A DNA stretch of 21,231 nt from a virus. Positions within the stretch are counted from its first letter, which is position 1. Every line of letters starts with the position of its first letter. The translations under genes were made by a program, and so were the position numbers. Under the pieces are notes generated by a model. It had not been told where the DNA came from and did not search any database. It saw nothing but the letters and a program-made list of their open reading frames with translations. Below, piece by piece: positions 10,301-14,723 of the stretch. The DNA lies in IMG/VR virus record IMGVR_UViG_3300031565_004159, positions 1-21,231 of that record. One strand, 5' to 3'.

Positions 10301-10602
10301 CTGGCCCCTATCTCTGCCGTACCCAGTATCGGTTCAAGGACCCTTCGATAACTCGGCACCTGCTCGCGAAACTGCTGCAACGCTTGGGGTGCCTGCTGCT
10401 GGATGTTCTGCCAGAGCTGAGAGGCCCAAGGGGGAACTTGCAGGCCGCCGGGTTGTGCTGGCTGCGGCATAGGCGCAGGCTGTGGTGTTGGCGCAATGGT
10501 AGGCTGCGGCGGTGCGTAGGCAGGCTGTGGCTGAAGCGTCGGCCCCCCACGCCGCTGGCGATCTCTATGCTCTTCCTCTGACTCCCATTGATACCATTTC
10601 AT
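1330..10602 (-). CDS. Giant modular polyvalent or internal virion protein (3090 aa, LPD38-like C-terminal region)
   Basis: One uninterrupted frame of 3090 codons, starting at an ATG whose first bases overlap the stop of the upstream HNH gene (ATGA, 10599-10602) and ending in TAA at 1330. Residues 1-55 are Pro/Gln-rich. Residues 240-310 form an Ala-rich hydrophobic stretch. Several modules follow, separated by Pro/Ala/Glu linkers (about 585-605, 772-790, 909-940, 1013-1035, 1525-1552, 1738-1765 and the long 1862-1976). Two modules end in a related motif (VLSEKVLEEHPELPGLAERYG-type at about 568-588; LRPEVLAEYPELAEKYG at about 893-909). I associate this motif with phage polyvalent proteins. The region at about 1980-2750, including MTGTLSTRGLGVSPTQRAGE (2509-2528), SPRYTRAAGA (2535-2544), a hydrophobic stretch near 2590-2612 and GQEPNLDP (2613-2620), looks like the large polyvalent protein LPD38 type. 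Residues 2285-2325 may be coiled coil. I infer a protein packaged in the capsid and ejected with DNA. No enzymatic motif is certain. Confidence 0.8.
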   Translation of the reverse strand: MKWYQWESEEEHRDRQRRGGPTLQPQPAYAPPQPTIAPTPQPAPMPQPAQPGGLQVPPWASQLWQNIQQQAPQALQQFREQVPSYRRVLEPILGTAEIGARMLGGVTTPEQVQAEYTARMREWAQQPTVQVGPFPTTGGPAQPWAQMAAAQPVTQKVLDVAHQVLGTPYRALGQPVMGATWGAATGQIPQEEFATRMSLFGAMGPLAFLHPLDALKDPSEIPHQVRETWEKYTQIQQKANPAWQFFSGIVADPLTIAAIALSGTPAGAPVTIARRAAYTLYAATASPEELLQVAVTQGLFAAGASIAKQLEITDKFRWAYRIAGRDPRDAAYDEYLTQVGKVAKDFPGGPEQVRTVGRAVFYGEPWPEDVDPQWSGRMMAGANGAIEQATLRQAAAMRAIEYIDPQLNWLGQLLRKWSGGVAPEGVEPAVPPAIGAIPADVQREVAEGLGETYRVSTSPQDIAQYNAEQGGLGGALERIAQRMKDLGHGFLGDVLRGEVGAVVPEELVPGKAEVPSPMRPQDMSYDEFRAAYMRNQPWAAETWNDARERGLRADYLVRVRDAIQRGEVLSEKVLEEHPELPGLAERYGVAPAEPVAPEVARPGRTSPTELEWVKNNLRQGGIELLPQGETSPMMLPDGTPFKPSAPSGLPVHWQAAIDAGYVTREELELTEASNEAVVNGLLKKGWLRWKAKGLWEVWDTSDDKLRIVEMGLAQDARTAKAGASIYIDVASEKTVYETSFDALERAGGNLREALQGAKRTPYDPAEPMEFEMPAEAVPAGPSAPPAAKEPWEMTRGRHVEVIVSAVQEDITRGKEYLIGSHERQIRLTNPAQMRAKSGVAEVYGGRRAGVADWLTIPDNTLDNWAERLGIAPLGGPEGRFARTERALSEGESLRPEVLAEYPELAEKYGEAVVPEPVPTPPVAEAAPLAPELPAEIPPTLSALLDKAEETGKRSWRRTGESAEFEAYRLLRQMAKRGEATQEGQEVTYESDRGTLAIIGSYTNDVPSATVTFTPRAEVAPEAPAPEELQPWVEEWPETAAADAMTEEIQREQREIELAEEEETGLRARYGELEEPPELPEVSIEAMEPVYRGSIERVRSTMKDRLDYPEEEIALKGIEDALNEVRKQRGDQPIDAALLREVLEGPLNLAKPKTTDSLSDVLSRMWPYVRVPYAPALLEELGVYEDWHAWGSRLEKIVASEGQGDASIARLRQAAVNADERAAVIADLGGSAELVKHARKQGAVFLNAANIRLEGMKTSLASRREAEREREAEHLQKLQESWQPPEKLPRGSVGAWEGMILERGRFLADGFMILDSEQARAIKLLDQIRVRLAKGRGEPRAQDVGKKLFDRLVSEANQPLEPLGQITPEGQELTAAFAFDDGQLIGLDPKRLGLIYTLTHFDQVKGTEPNNPVVLYREGTPAAILMPIHYDRVTLPSVDFLRDILARHREGAVLPVKPVPKPRPQQEAGRIATERLRELLAANPEGVWIPAQARIKVGTRDYLVNQPDILRMLGAESLGGNRWRLAPTVEPAAVVPPAAEVPAVAPEAAPKPLWEMNPIELEEAATLAKHAEVDVEARIFGAEGARRYAALQRRANSATASREAVEEADAQIERMEAGLTEAQRQRLFGLTEVGYTLDEVEDYRDALGLLDFDSPQALGRSLGRVLTQLPETLDPTAMAQPERIAYAQMRYAFQFVQERGWDTGVVSEAAIRAAGARFPDPEDARYMLQRFLRSEARPLVPALLPAPVAPEAAPPIAEAMPVEARVRRTPMERVQVTDEIASLRAQISRSTNPTDRFFLEKMLDDSLEAQRRGVKELTRPVSSRPETGYDRLEIEGVSYEAPSTMTGQEVLDAVRQGRVTELPQAPPVEAAPTTPVAQAVAQLQQAVQQLAGVLTPAPVAPAEAVPEVAVPEAVTPAAAAPPAVPPEEPPVGPPEAEEAEPVAAGEGLPPDTVQPGESVVPLPPQEPGQIVVPLPDYDTIAGQMFRPDAMRRFAQRAAQKGKALERVTRWVSPAALAEDPLSQALISYHVTEDAAQSAKRLALAQLRVVGKDIRTDKQARAIGITPLSPEYGLAIGDVLQWPHHYEMTEAQRQKVKLARRIVREMSALLKAEGVPFRELGIPEGGEYFPRFVEAVAGAEKEIRARVVGGRVGKKQPFQRARFYETMEEGIQKGVTYAGDLEQIVGLYLDSGYKAMNDLRLARIVKPLGETITERIPTPIRIAREKAILGKRALTRLDQLIKRTRRGEDVPDASIRAIAAIRPDLAEEFRAAQSEIREMAVPTGREVFQTWPRHPLELRLQGELTRVNADLASAKLAHAKARERAATARAGVEGYIWHPAFSGRIFPIEVTDKVEQALRPQTNAFLRATGSVSGAVRTLGTAMDFSAPMIHGLPMLARNPKVWAKATLTHFQAFVHPQTLERYLVANYDTLKEMLAHRVDIGPSEFYESLEQGGLLTRVLPKIVTQQVFGRFGTSFNAWGLVARVEFWKAMHRTAERANALPELGELINHMTGTLSTRGLGVSPTQRAGESGVLFYSPRYTRAAGALILDMAGFCKPKPEPLAAGASEEERAAAEEEADRVYQASRWKAGEALRTLASLAMGGLALHIAVSKLLGQEPNLDPEQGKFMTVKVGDAHVGPGSIWTSLVRLMGEIYETATENPEGFVSLSGSANPFLRWFRSRIAPAPALAWDLATKRTWLGEPLETPTQVLAHVGSRLLPFWLEEYLMQEENPGWEGLPGQLAGLRVWGLSPWERQHELEEELAQEVYGQTWTELSRAKQEGLRGAYPLLQKRTERAREVGVQRGYESSIFWQEVEQQRKPMETEIEQLNAAMKSGQLTGNEYRERLQAQEMLMAMVPKQLKATARYKDLPITEQERWEAQGKKGAPPEPENLTDLFMDAYYGVPDAVRDPDTGLVDAGDVVRRREEVKRYYPPEVVAEAMEYINRRRNPEYVQALELYRQYMAIPQYIGLTDEQADMANTAIRKHRSLRRANPYIDSEVTWAVYAQQDPEGTYYGRMAAKLRNPERRYFWAMHPLLSRYFGDVSGEELEMLGEYASMGTTPGFSPVGMWAQAMGQPSFAQSPIQMWARAGLG
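4675..5019 (-). repeat. Long Pro/Ala/Glu low-complexity linker inside the giant gene
   Basis: This stretch encodes residues about 1862-1976, dominated by Pro, Ala, Glu and Val in reiterated PAPVAP, VPEVAVPEAV and PPEEPPVGPP blocks. It separates the N-terminal chain of small modules from the LPD38-like C-terminal third. Shorter linkers of the same kind occur elsewhere in the gene. Two of them share an exact 19-nt DNA repeat at 5348-5366 and 5960-5978 coding for the VAPEAA core. Confidence 0.7.
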
Positions 10603-11330
10603 TGGGCTGTCTCTACACTCCCTATGTATGCCTCAATGTTGGAGATGGCATCTGGTAAGACAAACGCCGCACCACGACCAGTCAGCCACTCAGCAAGAGG
10701 TGTGCTGGTTTTACTCAAGTTACACCGCTTGCAGGCCGGCACTATGTTCTGCGCCACATAGCCGCCACCAGCGGCCAGAGCCACAATGTGCTCTTGATGC
10801 AGAGGAACATCACCGACACCACAGTAGGCACACCGATTCTCGAAAAAGGACAAAGTGCTTTCCCACTCAGCAATAGTAAGCGTGGCAGACAACTCAGCCT
10901 TTCTCGCGCGTCGCTTGTTCTCGCTCCGTAAGTGGATTGTGCGCCCATTGTCCGTCTGACGATACTGCTGTCCGTAAGCTCGTAGCTCGTCTACATGTTC
11001 CTCCCGATACTTGCGCGTTTGTGCTTGGCACTCCTCCTTGTGCTGGTAGTAGTATTCTAGGCTGCGCGCATTCACTTCCTCTTTATGAGCATGCCGATAC
11101 TCCCTTGCCCCTGCACGAAGTTCCTCTCCATGAGCCTCGTAGTAAGCACGCTGGCGTACTCGGCACTCGTCTAGGTGCGCCTCCCGCCACTTCCGTTCTG
11201 ATGCTCGAACTCTCTCTGGATGTTCTCTACGATACCTCTCCATATAAAGTAGGCGCTGTTCTCTGTGCTCCTGATACCACTTCTGGTTGTAGAGCCGCCG
11301 CTTTTCCCTTGTCGTTGTGTCAGTTGGCAT
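10599..11330 (-). CDS. HNH homing-type endonuclease with seven 15-residue helical repeats (copy 1)
   Basis: A 243-aa protein, ATG at 11328-11330, starting 6 nt after the stop of the 510-aa gene and overlapping the giant gene start by 4 nt. Residues 17-121 are seven gap-free 15-residue repeats of the form (K/R/E/A)-(W/Y)-R-x-x-H-x-E-E-x-R-A-x-x-R. After QTDNGR comes a TLTIAEW element. The HNH nuclease follows: zinc cysteines C167-x2-C170 and C200-x2-C203, catalytic-type H181 in QEHIVAL, N195 in NIVPAC and N204 in RCNLSK. HNH proteins nick or cut DNA using a bound metal, and phage versions often act as free-standing homing endonucleases. The C-terminal GRGAAFVLPDA segment is shared with the other two HNH genes here. 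It sits between two virion-type genes with almost no spacer, as an inserted selfish gene would. All catalytic positions are present, so it is probably active. Confidence 0.9.
   Translation of the reverse strand: MPTDTTTREKRRLYNQKWYQEHREQRLLYMERYRREHPERVRASERKWREAHLDECRVRQRAYYEAHGEELRAGAREYRHAHKEEVNARSLEYYYQHKEECQAQTRKYREEHVDELRAYGQQYRQTDNGRTIHLRSENKRRARKAELSATLTIAEWESTLSFFENRCAYCGVGDVPLHQEHIVALAAGGGYVAQNIVPACKRCNLSKTSTPLAEWLTGRGAAFVLPDAISNIEAYIGSVETAQ
10968..11282 (-). repeat. Seven tandem 45-bp units encoding 15-residue repeats in HNH copy 1
   Basis: The codons for residues 17-121 align in register every 15 residues, each unit starting with an (any)-(W/Y) pair and carrying a His at position 6 and acidic residues at 8-9 (EHREQ, EHPER, AHLDE, AHGEE, AHKEE, QHKEE, EHVDE). 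An eighth, degenerate unit begins with QYRQTDNGR. DNA copies have diverged, so the repeat is visible mainly at protein level. It likely forms a long charged helix contacting DNA. Confidence 0.85.
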
Positions 11331-11336
11331 GAATCG

Positions 11337-12869
11337 TTATCCACCCCATTGCGAGATGCCCGTGATAGGGCCACCAGTCGCCCAGCTCTGACTCATAGCA
11401 TTCATCCAGTCAGGCCAATATCCTCCGTACCCGCCAATGGCCTGTGGTGACTCTACGAGGCCCTGGAGCATCGCTTGCTGAGAGGGCTCCATACCGTACC
11501 ACTCTGCTGGTTGCATCTGCTGGGGCAGTAGGTACTGCTGTCCCCAGGTCGGTGCTGCTGGCCCCCCAAACTCCACGCCTTCAGCCTGCGGAGCCACGTA
11601 CTCCTGTCCTTGTTGCTGCATCAAAGCCTGCTGCCAAGCAGGAAGTGGCCCCGCTCCCAGGGCGCTCTGCAATGCCGAATACTGTAGCCAGTTCTCTGGA
11701 CCTCGTTGAGTGGCAAGAAGCCCCAACTCCTCCATGCGCTGCTGGTGAGCCTGCTGTTGTGCACCCAATGCAGTCTCCACCCCCCACTGGTAGCCACCCC
11801 GCTCAAACTGTTGTACGGCAAGGTTGTGGGTCTGCTGGAACTCATAGGCTGCTTGCTCGCCCAGGCCCGCCAGCCTCAGTTGCTCCGTCTCAAACTGGCT
11901 CTGTGCCTGGTCAGCCGCGTAGTAGGAGAGGGTCATCTGCTCATTGAACTGGCGGGTGGCCTCCTCGTCCAGCCCCACCTCCCTGGCAAAGCTCTCGTTC
12001 CAGCGCCGCTTGTCTTCTTCGGTTGCATCCTTCAGTTGCTCTTGACCCGCCTCCCAGCGCCGCACATCCTCATCGTCTAGGCCCTGAGCGCGGAGATAGT
12101 TCCTGTTTGACTCTATCACGCTTTGGTCGTACTGGTCGCGGTTGAGCTTTATGCTCTCCTGAATCTGGTTTATTTGTGCCTCGGTGAGACCTTGGTCAAG
12201 CAGGAACTGCTTATCCCACTGCTCAAGTCCCTTCTCGTATGCCTCTCGCGCTAGCGTCTTCTCCTTCTCTGGCCATCGCCCCCAGGGCGTGACCGTGCCC
12301 TCTGGCACCTCACCCGTGGCCTTTGCGCCCCAGTCTTCACGATCCCCAAAAGGCTCCATCATTCCGTGGCTGATGGCGAACTCGATAGGAGACAGGACCT
12401 TTGTGTTGACGTATGTAAGCCCTGTGAGTTCGTCCGTCCACTCTCTCCCCTCCCTTAGCTCGCCAGTCTCCTCTAGCCAATGCTGCATGTACTTCGTCAC
12501 CGACCAGTTGGGATACTTCTCTGCATGTTGAGCTTGCAGCTTTGGTTTAGCCTCATAGATCGCCTGTAGCGCGTCAGCGTTGGTAGGCGGCGTAGTCGTC
12601 GGCTGAACGTACCCAGTGGCGAGTTGGGCCTGTTGACCTAGACCAGCCGCTTGCGTCAGCGCATCGAGAAGCTGTTGTATCCAGGCATAGCCGCCATAGA
12701 CTTCGCCCCCGGTAGTCGCTGGCGCAGCCTGAGAAGTGGGGGTTGTCGTGGGCTGCACATAGCTCGCGGCCTGTGGCGTAGGAGCAGGCGCAGGTGCAGG
12801 CGGGTTCTTGTAAATCACTGACCCGTCTGGCTGAATCTCATAGTAGTTGCCTGAAACGTCATAAGGCAT
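11337..12869 (-). CDS. Gln-rich probable internal virion protein with 36-residue tandem repeats (510 aa)
   Basis: The start ATG at 12867-12869 lies 3 nt after the TAG of the previous gene, with a GGAGGG ribosome site. Residues 1-20 are Tyr-containing (MPYDVSGNYYEIQPDGSVIY). Residues 22-100 are Pro/Thr/Ala-rich and carry two copies of YVQPTTTP (37-44 and 87-94). Residues 100-215 look globular. Residues 218-361 form four gap-free 36-residue repeats whose Gly-Leu pairs fall at 227, 263, 299 and 335; a degenerate fifth unit follows. The C-terminus (360-510) is rich in Gln, Gly, Tyr and Trp. I recognise no enzyme motif and no transmembrane segment. Its position after the portal and before the giant protein, and its composition, suggest a packaged internal, scaffold-like or ejection protein; that is inference only. 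Confidence 0.75.
   Translation of the reverse strand: MPYDVSGNYYEIQPDGSVIYKNPPAPAPAPTPQAASYVQPTTTPTSQAAPATTGGEVYGGYAWIQQLLDALTQAAGLGQQAQLATGYVQPTTTPPTNADALQAIYEAKPKLQAQHAEKYPNWSVTKYMQHWLEETGELREGREWTDELTGLTYVNTKVLSPIEFAISHGMMEPFGDREDWGAKATGEVPEGTVTPWGRWPEKEKTLAREAYEKGLEQWDKQFLLDQGLTEAQINQIQESIKLNRDQYDQSVIESNRNYLRAQGLDDEDVRRWEAGQEQLKDATEEDKRRWNESFAREVGLDEEATRQFNEQMTLSYYAADQAQSQFETEQLRLAGLGEQAAYEFQQTHNLAVQQFERGGYQWGVETALGAQQQAHQQRMEELGLLATQRGPENWLQYSALQSALGAGPLPAWQQALMQQQGQEYVAPQAEGVEFGGPAAPTWGQQYLLPQQMQPAEWYGMEPSQQAMLQGLVESPQAIGGYGGYWPDWMNAMSQSWATGGPITGISQWGG
11787..12218 (-). repeat. Four exact-length 36-residue (108-bp) helical repeats
   Basis: Residues 218-361 of the 510-aa protein split into four units of exactly 36 residues without any gap. 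Each has an aromatic or hydrophobic residue near position 5, then (L/E/A)xxGL(T/D/G)(E/D) at positions 7-13 (LDQGLTE, RAQGLDDED, REVGLDEE, RLAGLGEQ), then a Gln/Arg-rich helix. Units 1 and 3 begin with Trp, unit 4 with Phe, and a broken fifth unit again begins with Trp (residue 362). The perfect spacing points to duplication followed by sequence drift under length constraint. Confidence 0.75.
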
Positions 12870-12872
12870 CGT

Positions 12873-13736
12873 CTACCCTCCGCCGAACTTCGCTATCGCG
12901 TCCGCGATCCACGACTCCATCTCTTTCCTACTCGGTGCAGGAGTCGGGGCAAGCACCTGCGGCGTGTATCTCGCGCCCCCCATCCTCGCCAGCGCACTTG
13001 CCGCGCCCCCTGGCTCAAACCCCGGAGCGAACATCGTCCCCTTGGGCAACGCGTATGGCATCCCCTGCGCCCAAGTTTGAGCCTGCATCTGTGCTATCCC
13101 CTGTCCAATCCCCGCCCCCATCTCGCGCTTCCTCTGGGCCAACTGCGCGGCCTCTGCCTGGCGTTGGGCCTCCATCTGTGCCCACTGAATCGCTTGTGAG
13201 GCTGCGGCTTGCTGAGAGGATTGAGCCAGCGTTTGCTGCTGGTACGCCTGGGTTGCCCCCATCTGCTCTCTCAAACGCAACTCTTGTATCCGATTGAAGG
13301 CCATCATCTCCTGCTGATACTCGGACATAGGCTCCTGTAGACCTGGCTCCAATCCCAACTGGCGTCTATACATAGTCCACAGGTCTTCCTTGGGCACGCC
13401 AGGAGCCATCGTCTGAAGCTGCCGCGTCATCTGGCTCTGGGCCTGTTGCTGCTGCGCCCAGTCTTGTATCTGTCGTGCTACTCCTGGCTGTACGGTGGGC
13501 ATCTGGCCCGTAGCCCGTAGCGCCCAGGGGTCCATTACGCCTCTGCCCGAAGCCGGGGCCACGGGGGGCAGCGTGCCACCTGTGGGCAACGTCCCGCCAC
13601 CAAACAGCGGCGAGATAGCCGCAGGCCCTGCCGTCGGCCGCCTGAGCGGAACCGTCGGCTGAGGCGTTGGACCCGCTCCCTGGGGATACATGTTCCGAAG
13701 CCATTGCTGTAGTACGGCACTATTCAACTGTGGCAT
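12873..13736 (-). CDS. Gln/Ala/Pro-rich probable virion or scaffold-like protein (287 aa)
   Basis: ATG at 13734-13736 lies inside the end of the previous gene (17-nt overlap) and has an AAGGAG ribosome site 7 nt upstream, which fixes the start. Residues 1-20 are a likely helix (MPQLNSAVLQQWLRNMYPQG). Residues 20-70 are Pro/Gly-rich. Residues 88-220 are a long Gln/Ala/Met/Arg-rich helical region with coiled-coil character (QQQQAQSQ, AQRQAEAAQLAQRKRE). The C-terminus (230-287) is Pro/Gly-rich and ends in a short amphipathic helix and FGGG. I do not recognise a family. The helical Gln-rich character and its place behind the portal would suit a scaffold, internal or neck protein, but no motif proves this. 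Confidence 0.7.
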   Translation of the reverse strand: MPQLNSAVLQQWLRNMYPQGAGPTPQPTVPLRRPTAGPAAISPLFGGGTLPTGGTLPPVAPASGRGVMDPWALRATGQMPTVQPGVARQIQDWAQQQQAQSQMTRQLQTMAPGVPKEDLWTMYRRQLGLEPGLQEPMSEYQQEMMAFNRIQELRLREQMGATQAYQQQTLAQSSQQAAASQAIQWAQMEAQRQAEAAQLAQRKREMGAGIGQGIAQMQAQTWAQGMPYALPKGTMFAPGFEPGGAASALARMGGARYTPQVLAPTPAPSRKEMESWIADAIAKFGGG

Positions 13737-13989
13737 TCTCGCGCTCCTTGAATCGCCTCTCCATACTCAGGCCGTAATCTATCGCGCTCTCCCACCCTCG
13801 CTCCCTGAATAGTTGCGCCACTTGTTCAGGACTCTCTCGAATCTCCTGGTAGCGTTGCATCTGCTCTTCCGGAGAGAGCTTGACCGAGGCAAACGGCTGC
13901 GCCGCCTCCGGCATAGAGCTGACTGCGTCCAGCAACTCCTCTACAAAGCCGTTCAGCATCTCTTCTAGCTCGTTCTGTAAATCACGCAT
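13720..13989 (-). CDS. Small acidic helical protein (89 aa), function unknown
   Basis: I start this gene at the ATG at 13987-13989, 2 nt after the TAG of the 43-aa gene. The frame is open further upstream, but that extension would lie wholly on top of the 43-aa gene and has unconvincing composition. The product (MRDLQNELEEMLNGFVEELL at its start) is strongly acidic and helical in residues 1-30, with a middle segment KLSPEEQMQRYQEIRESPEQ and an end ERRFKERENATVE. There is no membrane segment and no known motif. The last 17 nt overlap the 287-aa gene, whose ribosome site (AAGGAG) is embedded in this coding sequence, so the two are translationally linked. Possibly a small chaperone-like or head-assembly factor; that is a guess. 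Confidence 0.65.
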   Translation of the reverse strand: MRDLQNELEEMLNGFVEELLDAVSSMPEAAQPFASVKLSPEEQMQRYQEIRESPEQVAQLFRERGWESAIDYGLSMERRFKERENATVE

Positions 13990-13991
13990 GG

Positions 13992-14123
13992 CTACTTGCG
14001 CTTCTTCTGCCGCCTGGTGGCGAGATAGCCCTTGTACGCTCGCTCGGCAGCTTGCTGGCTGGTGTACATACAGGGTCCGTTCCCGATGCGCCACTTGCCG
14101 TTACTGCACTTGGTCACGGGCAT
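13992..14123 (-). CDS. Small basic protein with a KCSNGKWRIG motif (43 aa)
   Basis: ATG at 14121-14123 overlaps the end of the 119-aa gene by 23 nt; the stop TAG is at 13992-13994. The product starts MPVTKCSNGKWRIGNGPCMY and continues TSQQAAERAYKGYLA before a very basic tail (RRQKKRK). From memory, small phage proteins with KCxNGKxRIGxGxCxY...AERAYKAYLA are frequent in structural gene clusters and are usually unnamed. Two cysteines (C6 and C18) could bind metal or form a small beta hairpin. The frame is open upstream to 14261, but that extension is low-quality Ser/Thr/Arg sequence lying in another gene, so I use the internal ATG. The ribosome site is weak, so coupling to the upstream gene is likely. 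Confidence 0.7.
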   Translation of the reverse strand: MPVTKCSNGKWRIGNGPCMYTSQQAAERAYKGYLATRRQKKRK

Positions 14124-14460
14124 CAGCCATCTCTCTCTTTCTGGCCTTGCGGTCTTCCCCCCACCACGATTCCTCGCCGGTGTTGTCTCTCCACCACTGC
14201 GCGTTGTCCTCTTCGTCGCCGATGGCCGTGCCATACTTGGTGACAGTAGGAGCGTCATCAATGAGCTTCTGGTGGGCAGTTTCCAGGGCCTCTAGCAGGT
14301 CAGTCCGCCAGGGCGTGCAGTCATAATGTAGATGCAGCCCCCACTCACATCCCTCCCGAGACTCGGGTTTGTATTGGGGTGCAGAAGCACACTCCACAAC
14401 CGCTCCCAGATCGTCGTAGTAGAGCCGTAACCTACCCCCGCAATTGGGACATCTAGCCAT
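14101..14460 (-). CDS. Zinc-ribbon-type small protein (119 aa)
   Basis: ATG at 14458-14460 follows a GAGGGGGA ribosome site, 11 nt after the stop of the 83-aa gene. The N-terminus MARCPNCGGRLRLYYDD is a typical zinc-ribbon knuckle (C4-x2-C7). Further cysteines at 24, 38 and 48 (VVECAS, EGCEWG, YDCTPW) could provide the second pair of ligands. The C-terminal half (residues 50-119) is a charged, probably helical segment with Trp-rich patches (AQWWRDNTGEESWWGEDRK). It may bind nucleic acid or another protein; there is no sign of an enzyme. It lies in the portal-downstream block of tiny genes and overlaps the next gene by 23 nt. Confidence 0.75.
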   Translation of the reverse strand: MARCPNCGGRLRLYYDDLGAVVECASAPQYKPESREGCEWGLHLHYDCTPWRTDLLEALETAHQKLIDDAPTVTKYGTAIGDEEDNAQWWRDNTGEESWWGEDRKARKREMADARDQVQ

Positions 14461-14471
14461 GCTTTCCCCCT

Positions 14472-14723
14472 CTAACTAGACTTCCGAAGCCGTATAGTCC
14501 CACCCACTGGCCCCGCTCCTAGCCCTTGCGGTATGACGAGATTGACGCCCCCTGGTAGGGAGTAATGTTCCCTAGCGCGCACATAAGCCTCTAGGACATC
14601 ACCCCATGTGTATGCTCCGCTCCGATGCCCACAAGCGAGCAGGTATTCCTGGAACTCTCCCAGGAAATCAAGCTCCTCTACGCCCATCTCCACCACGACT
14701 CTACTGTTGTCAGTTAGACTCAT
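14472..14723 (-). CDS. Small protein of unknown function directly after the portal (83 aa)
   Basis: ATG at 14721-14723 overlaps the portal stop (ATGA) and is served by a strong AGGAGG site located in the last portal codons, spaced 8 nt from the ATG. The product begins MSLTDNSRVVVEMGVEELDF and includes GEFQEYLLACGHRSGAYTWG (residues 22-41) and a Gly-rich, basic end (GLGAGPVGGTIRLRKSS). The mixed helix-beta character suggests a small folded domain, but I recognise no family. The tight coupling to the portal suggests co-production with the packaging machinery. Confidence 0.75.
   Translation of the reverse strand: MSLTDNSRVVVEMGVEELDFLGEFQEYLLACGHRSGAYTWGDVLEAYVRAREHYSLPGGVNLVIPQGLGAGPVGGTIRLRKSS

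Noticed and set aside
13990-14094. N-terminal extension of the 89-aa gene
   Set aside because: It would overlay the 43-aa gene in a different frame; the ATG at 13989 just after that gene's stop is the simpler start.
14124-14261. N-terminal extension of the 43-aa gene
   Set aside because: The extension overlaps the zinc-ribbon gene entirely and is Ser/Thr/Arg filler; the recognisable sequence begins at the ATG at 14123.
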